Source of the DNA: an uncultured Pelagibacteraceae bacterium
GTDB lineage: Bacteria; Pseudomonadota; Alphaproteobacteria; Pelagibacterales; AG-422-B15
Direction: 5' to 3'
NCBI GenBank assembly: GCA_902617525.1
Contig: CACMWW010000003.1
Coordinates: 62,001-126,000 of the forward strand
Length of the DNA stretch: 64,000 nucleotides
In this document: one piece after another, positions 9,534-18,765 of the stretch
Position numbering within the stretch: the stretch's first letter is position 1
Layout of the letters: each line of letters starts with the position of its first letter
Notes under the pieces: model-generated
What the model saw: only the letters and a program-made list of their open reading frames with translations
Database searches by the model: none
What the model was told of the DNA's origin: nothing
Made by a program: the position numbers and the translations under genes

Positions 9534-9607
9534 TGGTGCCCCTAGCTGGTTACGCTCCAGCGGCTGATCATTACCAATGACCTGCTTTACTATTAAGCGA
9601 TAGGGGC
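9534..9607 (-). tRNA. Divergent tRNA-Thr(GGT)-like cloverleaf with noncanonical D- and T-loops
   Basis: Minus strand: GCCCCTA TC GCTT AATAGTA AAGC A GGTCA TTGGTAA TGATC AGCC GCTGG AGCGTAA CCAGC TAGGGGC ACCA. Stems are 7/7, 4/4, 5/5 (one G-U) and 5/5; U33 and anticodon GGU present; CCA encoded. No GG in D-loop, no TTC in T-loop. Confidence 0.7.
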
Positions 9608-9617
9608 TCAATAGAAA

Positions 9618-10379
9618 CTATTCTTTTGTGCCATAACCTTTTGTAATAGCAATTGCCACGCCAGCAATACAAATGCTCAAGAAAGCAACTAAAGAAATAA
9701 CACTGACCCAAATATTAATATCAGATGCCCCGTAAAAGGACCATCTCATACCATTCACAAGATATAAAACAGGGTTAAAATATGTTACGTTTTGCCAAAA
9801 TTCTGGAAGCATTTCTACAGTATAGAGACTACCTCCTAAAAAAACTAAAGGGGTCACGATGATAAGTGGCACAACTTGTAATTGTTCAAAGTTTTCACTA
9901 AGTAGTCCTATTAGAAATCCAAAAAGACTAAATGTAAGACATGTTAATACCAAAAGAAAAAACATTAATAAGGGGTATTGAATTTGGAGTTCAACGAAAA
10001 AAGTTGCAGTAATGAGTATAATGACGCCAACAATAAGTGATTTAGTTGCACTGGCGCCAACAAATCCTATGATAATTTCTAAAGAGGAAATAGGCGCCGC
10101 AAGGACTTCATAAATCGATCCAGTAAATTTTGGAAAAAATATTCCAAACGAAGAGTTTGATATACTTTGAGTTAATAAAGTCAGCATTAATAAACCAGGT
10201 ACGATGAATGATCCATAACTAACACCTTCAATTTGCGGAATCATGCCCCCAATAACTGAACCAAATACAATGAAATATAGAGAAGTCGAGAGCACAGGTG
10301 AAAGTACGCTTTGAAAGAGAGTTCTTCTCATTCGATCCATTTCATGAAAATAAATTGCTCTGATTGCGTAAAAATTCAT
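9618..10379 (-). CDS. ABC-2 type transporter permease
   Basis: Six-TM ABC-2 membrane protein; 1-nt overlap with the upstream ATPase gene. Confidence 0.85.
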   Translation of the reverse strand: MNFYAIRAIYFHEMDRMRRTLFQSVLSPVLSTSLYFIVFGSVIGGMIPQIEGVSYGSFIVPGLLMLTLLTQSISNSSFGIFFPKFTGSIYEVLAAPISSLEIIIGFVGASATKSLIVGVIILITATFFVELQIQYPLLMFFLLVLTCLTFSLFGFLIGLLSENFEQLQVVPLIIVTPLVFLGGSLYTVEMLPEFWQNVTYFNPVLYLVNGMRWSFYGASDINIWVSVISLVAFLSICIAGVAIAITKGYGTKE

Positions 10380-11302
10380 TATTTTTCCTTTACCAATTCT
10401 ACAAAGATCTTTTCAAGTGAACTTTGCTCTGTATTTAAATCTTTAAGTTTTAAGCCGGCCTCTTTCATATCTTGCAAGAGAGAAGTTATTCCAGTTTGTT
10501 TACTTTGTGTATCGTATTGGTAATCAATTGATAAACCTTCATTAACTATCGTAAGTTTATAATTATTTAAAGACTCAGGTAATGTCTTAACTGTTTCATG
10601 TAAATCAATTGTTAGTGTTTTCTGACCCAAACTTTTTATCAAATTTGAAGTTTCATCAACTACTATCATCTCACCTTTATTAATAACTGCTACCCGGTCA
10701 GCAATTGCCTCTGCTTCTTCTATATAATGAGTTGTTAAAATTATTGTAACACCTTTATTTCTTAAATTCTTAATGACTTCCCACATATCTTTTCTTAATT
10801 CGACATCAACACCGGCCGTTGGCTCATCAAGAAATAAGACTGAAGGTTCATGAGAAAGAGCTTTAGCAATCAAGACTCGCCTTTTCATTCCACCAGACAG
10901 CTCATTAATTTTGGAGTCTTTTTTATCCCACAAACTTAAATCTTTTAGTATTTTTTTTATATGCTGAGGATTAGGAGGCTTACCGTACAAGCCTCTCGTA
11001 TAGGATACATTGTTATAAACAATTTCAAATTGCTCCAGGGTTAGCTCCTGAGGTACAAGTCCAATTTGTGACCTAGTTTCTCTATAATCTTTAATAATAT
11101 CGTAATTACCAACCTCAACTGTCCCAATACTTGGTGTTACTATTCCGCAAATAATACTAATCAAAGTTGTTTTACCTGCACCATTAGGTCCAAGAAGTGC
11201 AAATATTTCATTCCGTTTGATATCTAAATTAATATTATTGAGTGCCTGAAATTGATTACTGTAAGTTTTAGATAAATTCTTTACTGAGACGACATTTTGC
11301 AT
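10379..11302 (-). CDS. ABC transporter ATP-binding protein (ABC-2/drug-export type)
   Basis: Walker A GPNGAGKTT, signature LSGGMKRRV, Walker B VLFLDEPTAG. Confidence 0.92.
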   Translation of the reverse strand: MQNVVSVKNLSKTYSNQFQALNNINLDIKRNEIFALLGPNGAGKTTLISIICGIVTPSIGTVEVGNYDIIKDYRETRSQIGLVPQELTLEQFEIVYNNVSYTRGLYGKPPNPQHIKKILKDLSLWDKKDSKINELSGGMKRRVLIAKALSHEPSVLFLDEPTAGVDVELRKDMWEVIKNLRNKGVTIILTTHYIEEAEAIADRVAVINKGEMIVVDETSNLIKSLGQKTLTIDLHETVKTLPESLNNYKLTIVNEGLSIDYQYDTQSKQTGITSLLQDMKEAGLKLKDLNTEQSSLEKIFVELVKEK

Positions 11303-11407
11303 CGGTCTCTTATATCAGCAAATTTTTGAAAATAAACACTTCTATCTTGTTTTGAACATATTTTTATCAAAATTAAGCCTTGCTTTTTAGGTACATATTT
11401 ATCAAAC

Positions 11408-11587
11408 ATGAAAAAGTCGAAGATGAAACCTCAGTACATAAGAAGACAATCCTTTAAAGGTGAATCGACTCTCGTGATTATACCTTCAACCACAAAGCTT
11501 AAACTTTCTAGAACCCCTAAACTTTTATCAAGCTTTGTGATCGCGACAGGTTTTCTTGGCTTGATGTTTTTCTCCATTAGTGGCTAA
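11408..11587 (+). CDS. Small putative single-TM protein (59 aa)
   Basis: Unlisted short ORF: MKKSKMKPQYIRRQSFKGESTLVIIPSTTKLKLSRTPKLLSSFVIATGFLGLMFFSISG; basic N-terminus, hydrophobic C-terminus; followed by a hairpin. Confidence 0.4.
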   Translation: MKKSKMKPQYIRRQSFKGESTLVIIPSTTKLKLSRTPKLLSSFVIATGFLGLMFFSISG

Positions 11588-11625
11588 AATCCTTTCGGTA
11601 CGGTTGTACTGGTGCCGAAAAGATT
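11588..11625 (+). terminator. Strong hairpin, possible terminator or RNA element
   Basis: AATCCTTTCGGTAC - loop - GTGCCGAAAAGATT, 14-position stem with one mismatch and one G-T; followed by AT-rich AAAAATTTTC. Confidence 0.45.
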
Positions 11626-11710
11626 AAAAATTTTCTTCAGATCAATAATATTAGTTGTCTCGTATTCATCTTTTATCTAGAATTTTAATGAATAAATGGG
11701 GGAAAAATTA

Positions 11711-13216
11711 ATGTCAGTTTTAGATCGTTTCAGTGAAATCAGTTCCAAAATTTATATGGATGGTAAATTTTATAAAAGTCAATCAACGGAATCTATTGAT
11801 GTAATCGACCCAGCAACTGAAAACAAAATTGGAGAAATTCCTGAGACTTCACAATCTGAAATTGATGAAGTTGTATCTATTGCAAACAAAGCTCAAAAGG
11901 CCTGGAATCAAAAATCACCACTTGATCGAAGTCATGTTTTGCATGAGGTTGCAAACAAGATGGGTGAAATGGCTCCACTATTCGCTGAAGCTCTAACAAG
12001 AGAAATGGGAAAACCCTATAAGGAGTCAATGGATGAAGTTCATTGGAGCATTCATAATATTCGTTTTTATGCAGAGATGGGCAGAGGTGAAACAGGAAAA
12101 GTTATAGGCTCTGCTGTAGAAGGACAGTTTCATTACACACTCAAACAACCTTTGGGTACATGCGTCTTAATCTTACCATTTAATTATCCAATGGTATTAC
12201 TTGCATGGGAAGCAAGCGCTGCTTTGGCTGCGGGGAATGCTGTCATTATCAAGCCTTCACAATACACATCTCTAACTACACTATTATTCGCTGAAGCTTT
12301 CAAGGCTTTACCAGATGGATTGTTTCAAGTTGTAACAGGGGAGGCGGCTGCTGGAAAATCATTAGTTGAGCACAAGGATACGCATATGGTTGCATTTACA
12401 GGAAGCGTTCCAGTCGGGGTAAGTATTGCTTCTAAATGCGGTGAACTTATGAAAAGATCATTAATTGAAAATTCAGGAAATGATCCTTTTATTGTTATGC
12501 CTTCGGCTCCGATGGATATCACCGCACGAGCAGCAGCGTTTTCAGCTTATATGAATTGTGGCCAAATTTGTGTTTCAGCGGAACGTTTTTTCGTTCATGA
12601 AAAAATTCATGATGAGTTTGTTGAAAAATTAATTGAAGAAACAAAAAAAATTAGAGTTGGTAATGGTCTTGATAAAGTTGATATGGGACCTATTGTTTCA
12701 TCAAAAGAGAGAGACCGATATGAGAACATTTTACACAAAGCTTTAGATGAAGGCGCAAAAGCTGTTGAGGGTGGTGGGCGACTAAGTCAGTTTAATAAAG
12801 GCTGGTTTGTTGCACCAACTGTGCTCGTTGATTGCAACGATGAAATGAGCATATTTAACAATGAAAGTTTTGGTCCGGTTGCGCCAATTTGTAAAGTATC
12901 AAGTTTTGAAGAGGCTATGGAGAAAGCAAATAACTCTAGATATGGACTTGGCGCTAATATTTATACAAAAGATTTATCAGAGGGAATTCGTGCCTCAGAA
13001 CAATTTCAGGCAGGAATGGTTTGGGTAAATGCACCGTTGCTTGATAATGATGCTGGCCCATTTGGTGGAACGAAACTTTCTGGTATGGGTCGACAATTAG
13101 GTGCGGAGGGATTGGAGACATTCAGAGATACTAAAACGGTGATGATTGATCCTGATTGTCAGCCACAAGATTTCTGGTGGTTTCCGTATTCTGACGAGGA
13201 AATGTATAAGAAATAA
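11711..13216 (+). CDS. NAD(P)-dependent aldehyde dehydrogenase family protein
   Basis: FNYPMVLLAWEASAALAAGNAVIIKPS, FTGSVPVG, NCGQICVSAERFFV. Start chosen at the internal ATG (MSVLDRF); the ORF track begins at 11696. Confidence 0.9.
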   Translation: MSVLDRFSEISSKIYMDGKFYKSQSTESIDVIDPATENKIGEIPETSQSEIDEVVSIANKAQKAWNQKSPLDRSHVLHEVANKMGEMAPLFAEALTREMGKPYKESMDEVHWSIHNIRFYAEMGRGETGKVIGSAVEGQFHYTLKQPLGTCVLILPFNYPMVLLAWEASAALAAGNAVIIKPSQYTSLTTLLFAEAFKALPDGLFQVVTGEAAAGKSLVEHKDTHMVAFTGSVPVGVSIASKCGELMKRSLIENSGNDPFIVMPSAPMDITARAAAFSAYMNCGQICVSAERFFVHEKIHDEFVEKLIEETKKIRVGNGLDKVDMGPIVSSKERDRYENILHKALDEGAKAVEGGGRLSQFNKGWFVAPTVLVDCNDEMSIFNNESFGPVAPICKVSSFEEAMEKANNSRYGLGANIYTKDLSEGIRASEQFQAGMVWVNAPLLDNDAGPFGGTKLSGMGRQLGAEGLETFRDTKTVMIDPDCQPQDFWWFPYSDEEMYKK

Positions 13217-13260
13217 ATTGAAAATTTAAAAAGAATTTTTATTTTACTTAATACATTTTT

Positions 13261-13701
13261 ATGAGAACAGTTGTACTAATTATAGTTGCATTAATCATTG
13301 CTTTTTTTCTATATCAGGCCTTTAGCAATCAAACGATAGAAGAAGAAGTTGCTCAAGCTCAAAAGCCAATTCATCCTGAAACTATAGCCGCTTATCAAAA
13401 TAATTGTGCTTCTTGTCACGGGGTTAATTTACAAGGTCAAGAAGGTTGGCAAAACACTCTTGATGATGATGGACATCGGCTAGCACCACCATTAAATGGT
13501 ACTGGTCACACATGGCACCATTCACCAGAATATTTATTTCAAGTTATTAAATATGGCTTTCCAAGTTTCGATCCAAATTATGAGGGAAAGATGCTTGGCA
13601 ATGACAGCTTAAGTGAAGATGAGGTTTGGCAGCTGATCACTTACATCAGACAAGAATGGCCAGTACAAATACAAGATGTCTATAACAGTAGATATGAGTA
13701 A
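13261..13701 (+). CDS. Membrane-anchored c-type cytochrome
   Basis: N-terminal TM, CASCH heme motif, distal Met region (GKMLGNDSLS). Confidence 0.85.
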   Translation: MRTVVLIIVALIIAFFLYQAFSNQTIEEEVAQAQKPIHPETIAAYQNNCASCHGVNLQGQEGWQNTLDDDGHRLAPPLNGTGHTWHHSPEYLFQVIKYGFPSFDPNYEGKMLGNDSLSEDEVWQLITYIRQEWPVQIQDVYNSRYE

Positions 13702-13707
13702 ACGCTG

Positions 13708-14169
13708 TTACCAGTCAAAAAACCCATGAACACCAGTTTCTCCACGGTAATATTCAATATTACTTGCAGCCATCTCATAGCCGACAACCGCAAGGTCTTC
13801 GATATTTTGGGTTTCTATTTTCATTTTTCCAGTAACATAAACAGGTTCCCACCACGCTAAACCTTCCCATGGGTTTTCTGCTTCAACATAAACCAGTTGA
13901 TTAGGTGCTGGAGGTGGAACATGAATGCATGCTCCAATATATGGAACCAACAGAAAGCTATTCACGCCTCGTCCAAATGTATCTAAAGGAAGAACATATC
14001 CTGGTATTTTAACTTCTTTATCAACCAAACTTTTGTTGAATTTTACTTCTCCGGGACTAAAGACTGAAGTCCATGGAATCAAATCATCCCAGTCTATTTC
14101 TTTGGGAACAGCATATGCGGCGGTTGTGATAAATAATAAAAGTAATATTAAATATTTTAATTTATTCAT
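13708..14169 (-). CDS. DUF3299 periplasmic protein (ZrgD-like)
   Basis: Signal peptide; DWDDLIPW ... GYVLPLD ... FLLVPYIGACIHVPPPAPNQLVYV. Confidence 0.75.
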   Translation of the reverse strand: MNKLKYLILLLLFITTAAYAVPKEIDWDDLIPWTSVFSPGEVKFNKSLVDKEVKIPGYVLPLDTFGRGVNSFLLVPYIGACIHVPPPAPNQLVYVEAENPWEGLAWWEPVYVTGKMKIETQNIEDLAVVGYEMAASNIEYYRGETGVHGFFDW

Positions 14170-15419
14170 CAGATTTTGATTGTCATCCCATCATTGATTG
14201 AAAACCAGTACGCCCTAATTGCAGGCAATAAGCTGACTAGTATAGATGCGAATATAAATGTCATAAAAACATACATATCTCGTAAAGATAACATTTCAAC
14301 ATTCACCAAGATACCATAATTATAATCGATCCAAGGTTGTAAGATAGATAATGAGAAGAATAATAAAATAACACTTAACAATATACTAAGCACTGATATA
14401 AAAATTGCTTCAAGCATCAACAGCCCAACAACTGTTCTAGGTGATGCACCCATTGCTCTCCAAATTGCCATTTCTCGTCTTCTTTCACTTAAACTTGAAA
14501 ACATGATAGCTGTCATGCCAATCAGTGTTGTAAATATGACAACAATTGATATGCCCAATAATAAATTTTCAACTACACCAACAACTCGCCAGAGTTCCTG
14601 CAGCGCTGCACCAGGAAGAATCGCCGTCATTGCTTCCTCAGGATACTCATTAATCCATCGTTGAAGATTAAAGATTGTTAATTTTGATTTCACTCCAATG
14701 AGAGCGGCGGTAATATTTTTAGGAGTAAGATCCATTTTTCGGATTTCTTCAATGGGCGTTTCTTGCCCAGGAATTTTTGCTCCAGTCGACCAATCAACAT
14801 GTATTGCTTCAATTGCGGCCAAACTCACAATCACAGTATTGTCTACTGGCGTTCCCGTTTTTTCTAATATTCCAGATACTCTGAATGGTTGATCGTCATG
14901 CTCTGAAAATGATTGAAGGCCATGCGCTACGATTAGCGGCGTGTCTATGTCATATCCTAGTTTTTCAGCAACTCCAGCACCCAACACTACGTCATAAAGA
15001 TCTTCAAATAAGTATCCTTTATCAATATTAATTGATTGACCACCTCTATACTTATAACGAGTAAAGAAGTCTTTATTTGTTCCCATAACCCGAAAACCTT
15101 TATGGCTGTCACCAAGTGAGATTGGTACTGCCCAATCAACTTCTTCTTTATTCACAACATCCAAGTAGCTTTCCCAGGTGATGTTATTGGTAGCATTGCC
15201 AATCCTAAATACAGAGTAGAGCATCAATTGAACTGAGCTTGCTCTTGCACCAATAATTAAGTCTGTTTGAGAAATTGTATCTGTAAAACTTGTGTAAGCA
15301 GATGTTCTTAATTTTTCTACACTCATGTAAAGCATTAGAGAAAAAGAAATAGCAATAACGGTCATGCCTACAGTTACTAATCTTGCGTAGAGAGAGCTCA
15401 ATGAAAGTTTTAACAACAT
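14169..15419 (-). CDS. FtsX/MacB/LolC-type ABC permease
   Basis: N-terminal TM, large periplasmic domain, C-terminal FtsX region (SSLSERRREMAIWRAMGASPRTV). Confidence 0.88.
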   Translation of the reverse strand: MLLKLSLSSLYARLVTVGMTVIAISFSLMLYMSVEKLRTSAYTSFTDTISQTDLIIGARASSVQLMLYSVFRIGNATNNITWESYLDVVNKEEVDWAVPISLGDSHKGFRVMGTNKDFFTRYKYRGGQSINIDKGYLFEDLYDVVLGAGVAEKLGYDIDTPLIVAHGLQSFSEHDDQPFRVSGILEKTGTPVDNTVIVSLAAIEAIHVDWSTGAKIPGQETPIEEIRKMDLTPKNITAALIGVKSKLTIFNLQRWINEYPEEAMTAILPGAALQELWRVVGVVENLLLGISIVVIFTTLIGMTAIMFSSLSERRREMAIWRAMGASPRTVVGLLMLEAIFISVLSILLSVILLFFSLSILQPWIDYNYGILVNVEMLSLRDMYVFMTFIFASILVSLLPAIRAYWFSINDGMTIKI

Positions 15420-15421
15420 AT

Positions 15422-16108
15422 CTAATCTTCTCGGGTTAACACTTCATTGATATCTATTAATCGATCAAATCGTTCAGCAAGCGATCTATCATGAGATACC
15501 ATAAGTAAAGTTGATTTGTTATTCGAAATCTGTTCAAACATTAGGTCTAAAAAAATTTGTTGTGCATCTGTATCTAGCGAAGATGTGGGTTCATCTGCAA
15601 TAACTAAGGAGGGATTGCCTATCAATGCTCTTGCCACGGCTACTCTTTGTTGCTGCCCAACACTAAGACTACTTGCTTTATATTGATCAATATCATCAGG
15701 TAATCTCAATTGTTTGCAAAGATTTAAGGCCGACTCTCTTTGATTAGTTACATTAGCAGATCTAACTTTAGAGAAATAAAGAGGCAGAACAATGTTATCT
15801 ATAACATTTGCATATGGGAGCAGATTAAATTGCTGAAAAATAATACCTATATTATCTACTCGATGTTCATCTTTAGTTTTAGAAGAAAGCTTATTTATCG
15901 TACTTCCATTAATTGATATGCTCCCACTTAAAGGATTTAAAAATCCACAAATTAATGAAAGAAGAGTTGTCTTGCCTGAGCCACTCTCTCCCAACAAAAG
16001 AACCTTTTCACCTTTATTGATCTCGAAATTGGGGACAAATATTTTAAAGCTACTTTTTTTTGACCAATGAAATCTTACAGAATCAATTTTAATAATATTT
16101 TCATCCAA
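15422..16108 (-). CDS. LolD/MacB-like ABC ATPase
   Basis: GESGSGKTTLL, LSVGQQQRVAVARAL, ADEPTSSLD. Confidence 0.92.
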   Translation of the reverse strand: MDENIIKIDSVRFHWSKKSSFKIFVPNFEINKGEKVLLLGESGSGKTTLLSLICGFLNPLSGSISINGSTINKLSSKTKDEHRVDNIGIIFQQFNLLPYANVIDNIVLPLYFSKVRSANVTNQRESALNLCKQLRLPDDIDQYKASSLSVGQQQRVAVARALIGNPSLVIADEPTSSLDTDAQQIFLDLMFEQISNNKSTLLMVSHDRSLAERFDRLIDINEVLTRED

Positions 16109-16702
16109 TTAGATTTTTCCTTTTAAGTCTATGAAAGGCTTATCTCCTTCCACTTCAAAACTCGTGGATCCAACTTCAGATACAAATTGTATTTCAAGCT
16201 CTCCAGAGTTAGGAAAAGTAGTAAAATATGGAAAGTCTATTCTGTCAATTTCTTTTACGTTACCGCAAGTAAATGAATAGTGAGCAACAAACTCATTGTG
16301 AGCTTCTTCTTCATGTTCATCATGATCGTGCTCATCCTCGTGATCGTGCTCATCTTCATGATCATGCTCATCTTCATGATCATCTCCCTGGTTTATTTCA
16401 ACTTCAGCATCGACCAAATTACAATTGCCACTGCTAGATAAAGTAAAGATGTTTTCCAAATCTTGAAACTTAGAAAGAGCCGTATTTACCAATGCTATAT
16501 CACTATCACTTTTTGCTTCATATTCGAACCCAACAATATCTGCGCCAGGTATCATAAACTCTAGATTTATGGCACTGCCTTCTACAGCAATATTTAACTC
16601 ACCGACCCCATGTTCATGCTTGTCAACTTGCCTTGTTTCTTCTGCGGCTGCAACTGACATCATCGCAGACATTAATAGTGAATAATAAATACTTTTTTTC
16701 AT
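16109..16702 (-). CDS. DUF2796 (ZrgA-like) zinc-binding periplasmic protein
   Basis: Signal peptide; KHEHGVGELNIAVEG...MIPGADIVGFE motif typical of DUF2796; His/Asp/Glu tract DHEDEHDHEDEHDHEDEHDHDEHEEEAH. Confidence 0.85.
   Translation of the reverse strand: MKKSIYYSLLMSAMMSVAAAEETRQVDKHEHGVGELNIAVEGSAINLEFMIPGADIVGFEYEAKSDSDIALVNTALSKFQDLENIFTLSSSGNCNLVDAEVEINQGDDHEDEHDHEDEHDHEDEHDHDEHEEEAHNEFVAHYSFTCGNVKEIDRIDFPYFTTFPNSGELEIQFVSEVGSTSFEVEGDKPFIDLKGKI
16300..16386 (-). repeat. His/Asp/Glu-encoding short tandem repeat in the DUF2796 gene
   Basis: Repeated catgatcatgctcatcttcatgat units on the + strand. Confidence 0.85.
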
Positions 16703-16759
16703 TTTATCTCCTGAGAATTTTTTAAAAATCTTATTGAAAAAATATTTAGGTGTCTAGAA

Positions 16760-16780
16760 AAATGTTATTTTATAACATTT
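16760..16780. promoter_or_regulatory. Zur-box-like palindrome upstream of the DUF2796 operon
   Basis: AAATGTTAT-TTT-ATAACATTT, perfect 9-nt inverted arms, between the zur stop and the DUF2796 start. Confidence 0.75.
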
Positions 16781-16785
16781 ATATT

Positions 16786-17208
16786 TTAATGCTTCGTATT
16801 TTCAATTTGTTTATTTTTACAAGATTTACAAGTTCCAAAAAACTCTAAATTATATCCATCAAATACTGTTCCATCTTTATCTCTAAAATCTTTTAAATTT
16901 TTAAATAGTTTTGGATCATTGATTTCAGAGACAATTTCACAAGAATTACAAATAGAAAAAACAGTTTTATGGGGTGTGTCACAGTTTGAAATTTTACAAG
17001 CAACAAATGAATTTTGACTCTCAACTCGATGAATTTTTCCAATTTCAATTAATTTGTCTAATGCTCTGTAAACTTGGGGAGGTGCATTAATTCCTTTTTT
17101 TTGAACATTAGATAAGATTGAATATGCTTTAACAGGCTTTTTATTCTTCTGAATGAAGTCCAAAACAATTTTTTGATTTTTTGATAATGATTTACTCTTC
17201 TTATCCAT
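16786..17208 (-). CDS. zur: Fur-family zinc uptake regulator Zur
   Basis: Fur fold with YRALDKLIEIGKIHRV, CNSC and CKSC metal motifs; overlaps znuB. Confidence 0.85.
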   Translation of the reverse strand: MDKKSKSLSKNQKIVLDFIQKNKKPVKAYSILSNVQKKGINAPPQVYRALDKLIEIGKIHRVESQNSFVACKISNCDTPHKTVFSICNSCEIVSEINDPKLFKNLKDFRDKDGTVFDGYNLEFFGTCKSCKNKQIENTKH

Positions 17209-17998
17209 AGTTTCTTTTTTTGATTCCTATTAATGATAAGATAAATAAAATTAGCGCAACTACAACTATTGTTGGTCCCGAAGACGTGTTAATTTCAAAT
17301 GAAGTATATAATCCAATAAACACTGATAAAAGACCGCCAATAATTGATAAAATAACCATCTGTTTTGGATTATTAGATAAATTACGAGCCATTGTTGTAG
17401 GGATAATCAGCATTCCAGTAATTAGTAATAATCCAACCATTTTTATTGAAATCGCAATAAGTGCGGCTAGCAAAATCGTGAAAATTGCATTTACTCTCTC
17501 CGGATTCATGCCCTCGGCTTCAGCGAGCTCATAATTTACTGTTGAGGCAAACAACGGTTTCCAAATAAACCATAAAACTAAAAGAATAATGGCTCCACCA
17601 ATCCAAATAGCAAGCAAGTCATTTACATTTACTGAGAGTATATCTCCAAATAGAACTCCCATAATATCGAATCGAATAAAAGATAAAAATCCCAGTATTA
17701 CCATTCCCACTGCTAATGAGGAATGAGATAACAAACCTAACAGAGCATCGCTTGGTAAGTTAGTCGTTTTCTGTAATCTTAATAACAGAAGAGCAATTAG
17801 AGATGATACAGTAAAAATTGTAAGTGATATGTTTAGATCAAATGCAACAGACAACAAAACTCCCAACAAAGCTGAATGAGCTAACGTGTCACCAAAAAAA
17901 GATAAACGTCGCCACACAACAAAGCATCCTAGTGGACCAGTAACAAGAGCAATTCCAATTCCTGCTATTAAAGCTCTGAATAAGAAATCATCAAACAT
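17201..17998 (-). CDS. znuB: Zinc ABC transporter permease
   Basis: ABC-3 family: GPLGCFVVWRRLSFFGDTLAHSALLGV. Confidence 0.93.
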   Translation of the reverse strand: MFDDFLFRALIAGIGIALVTGPLGCFVVWRRLSFFGDTLAHSALLGVLLSVAFDLNISLTIFTVSSLIALLLLRLQKTTNLPSDALLGLLSHSSLAVGMVILGFLSFIRFDIMGVLFGDILSVNVNDLLAIWIGGAIILLVLWFIWKPLFASTVNYELAEAEGMNPERVNAIFTILLAALIAISIKMVGLLLITGMLIIPTTMARNLSNNPKQMVILSIIGGLLSVFIGLYTSFEINTSSGPTIVVVALILFILSLIGIKKRNYG

Positions 17999-18743
17999 TT
18001 TCTTTTACTATGTCTCCATCAGCAGTGTGTACATGGTCGTGGTCATGTTCGTATATTGATAATAATTGTGATGATTTTTCACCAAATAATTCTTTGTAGT
18101 GTTTATCACGTGCCACATCTACAGGTGTGCCCGAACAGCAAACATGACCATTTAGGCAAACAACATAATCAGTAGCCGACATAACTACATGTAAATCATG
18201 AGAAATCAGAAGAATACCACAATTTAATTTTTCAGATATCTTCTTAATGAGTCCATACAAAGCTACTTCACCAGCAAAATCAACTCCCTGTACCGGTTCA
18301 TCTAAAACTAAAAGTTCAGGCTTTTTTGCAATAGCTCTAGCAAGTAGTACCCTTTGGAATTCACCGCCAGATAAGTCTCTGAGATTTCTCGATATTAAAT
18401 GATCAACACCAGTTAAATTCAAAGCATCATTTATCTCTTGAGGTTTTAAATCTTCTGTTAAAACCATAAAATCCAAAACCCTAATGGGTAAAGTCCAATC
18501 AATTGATACTTTCTGGGGGACATATGAGATCTTTTTAGTGAACGTCTGAACATTTCCCTCAATTTTTTTATGAAGACCAAGGACAATTTTTGCTGTTGTT
18601 GATTTTCCTGAGCCGTTGGGACCAATAATTGTAACTATTTTACCCCTATGAATTTCTAAATTAACATCCTTTACAAGCCATTTGCCGCTCTTCTGAATCC
18701 CTGCGTTAGAGATTTTTACAAGGACGTTTGGATTATTGGTCAT
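17991..18743 (-). CDS. znuC: Zinc ABC transporter ATPase
   Basis: GPNGSGKSTTAK, LSGGEFQRVLLARAI, LDEPVQGVD; His-rich C-terminus (YEHDHDHVHTADGD). Confidence 0.93.
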   Translation of the reverse strand: MTNNPNVLVKISNAGIQKSGKWLVKDVNLEIHRGKIVTIIGPNGSGKSTTAKIVLGLHKKIEGNVQTFTKKISYVPQKVSIDWTLPIRVLDFMVLTEDLKPQEINDALNLTGVDHLISRNLRDLSGGEFQRVLLARAIAKKPELLVLDEPVQGVDFAGEVALYGLIKKISEKLNCGILLISHDLHVVMSATDYVVCLNGHVCCSGTPVDVARDKHYKELFGEKSSQLLSIYEHDHDHVHTADGDIVKENV

Positions 18744-18765
18744 TAAAAACTTGCTATTAAAAATT

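Noticed and set aside
9534-9607. Interpreting the 9.53-9.61 kb structure as just an intrinsic terminator
   Set aside because: No GC stem followed by a U-run; instead four separate stems with tRNA spacing, an anticodon loop and an encoded CCA.
9618-11302. ABC-2 operon as the missing T1SS ATPase for the VCBS protein
   Set aside because: Opposite strand; separate ATPase and ABC-2 permease architecture, not the TMD-NBD fusion of LapB/HlyB type.
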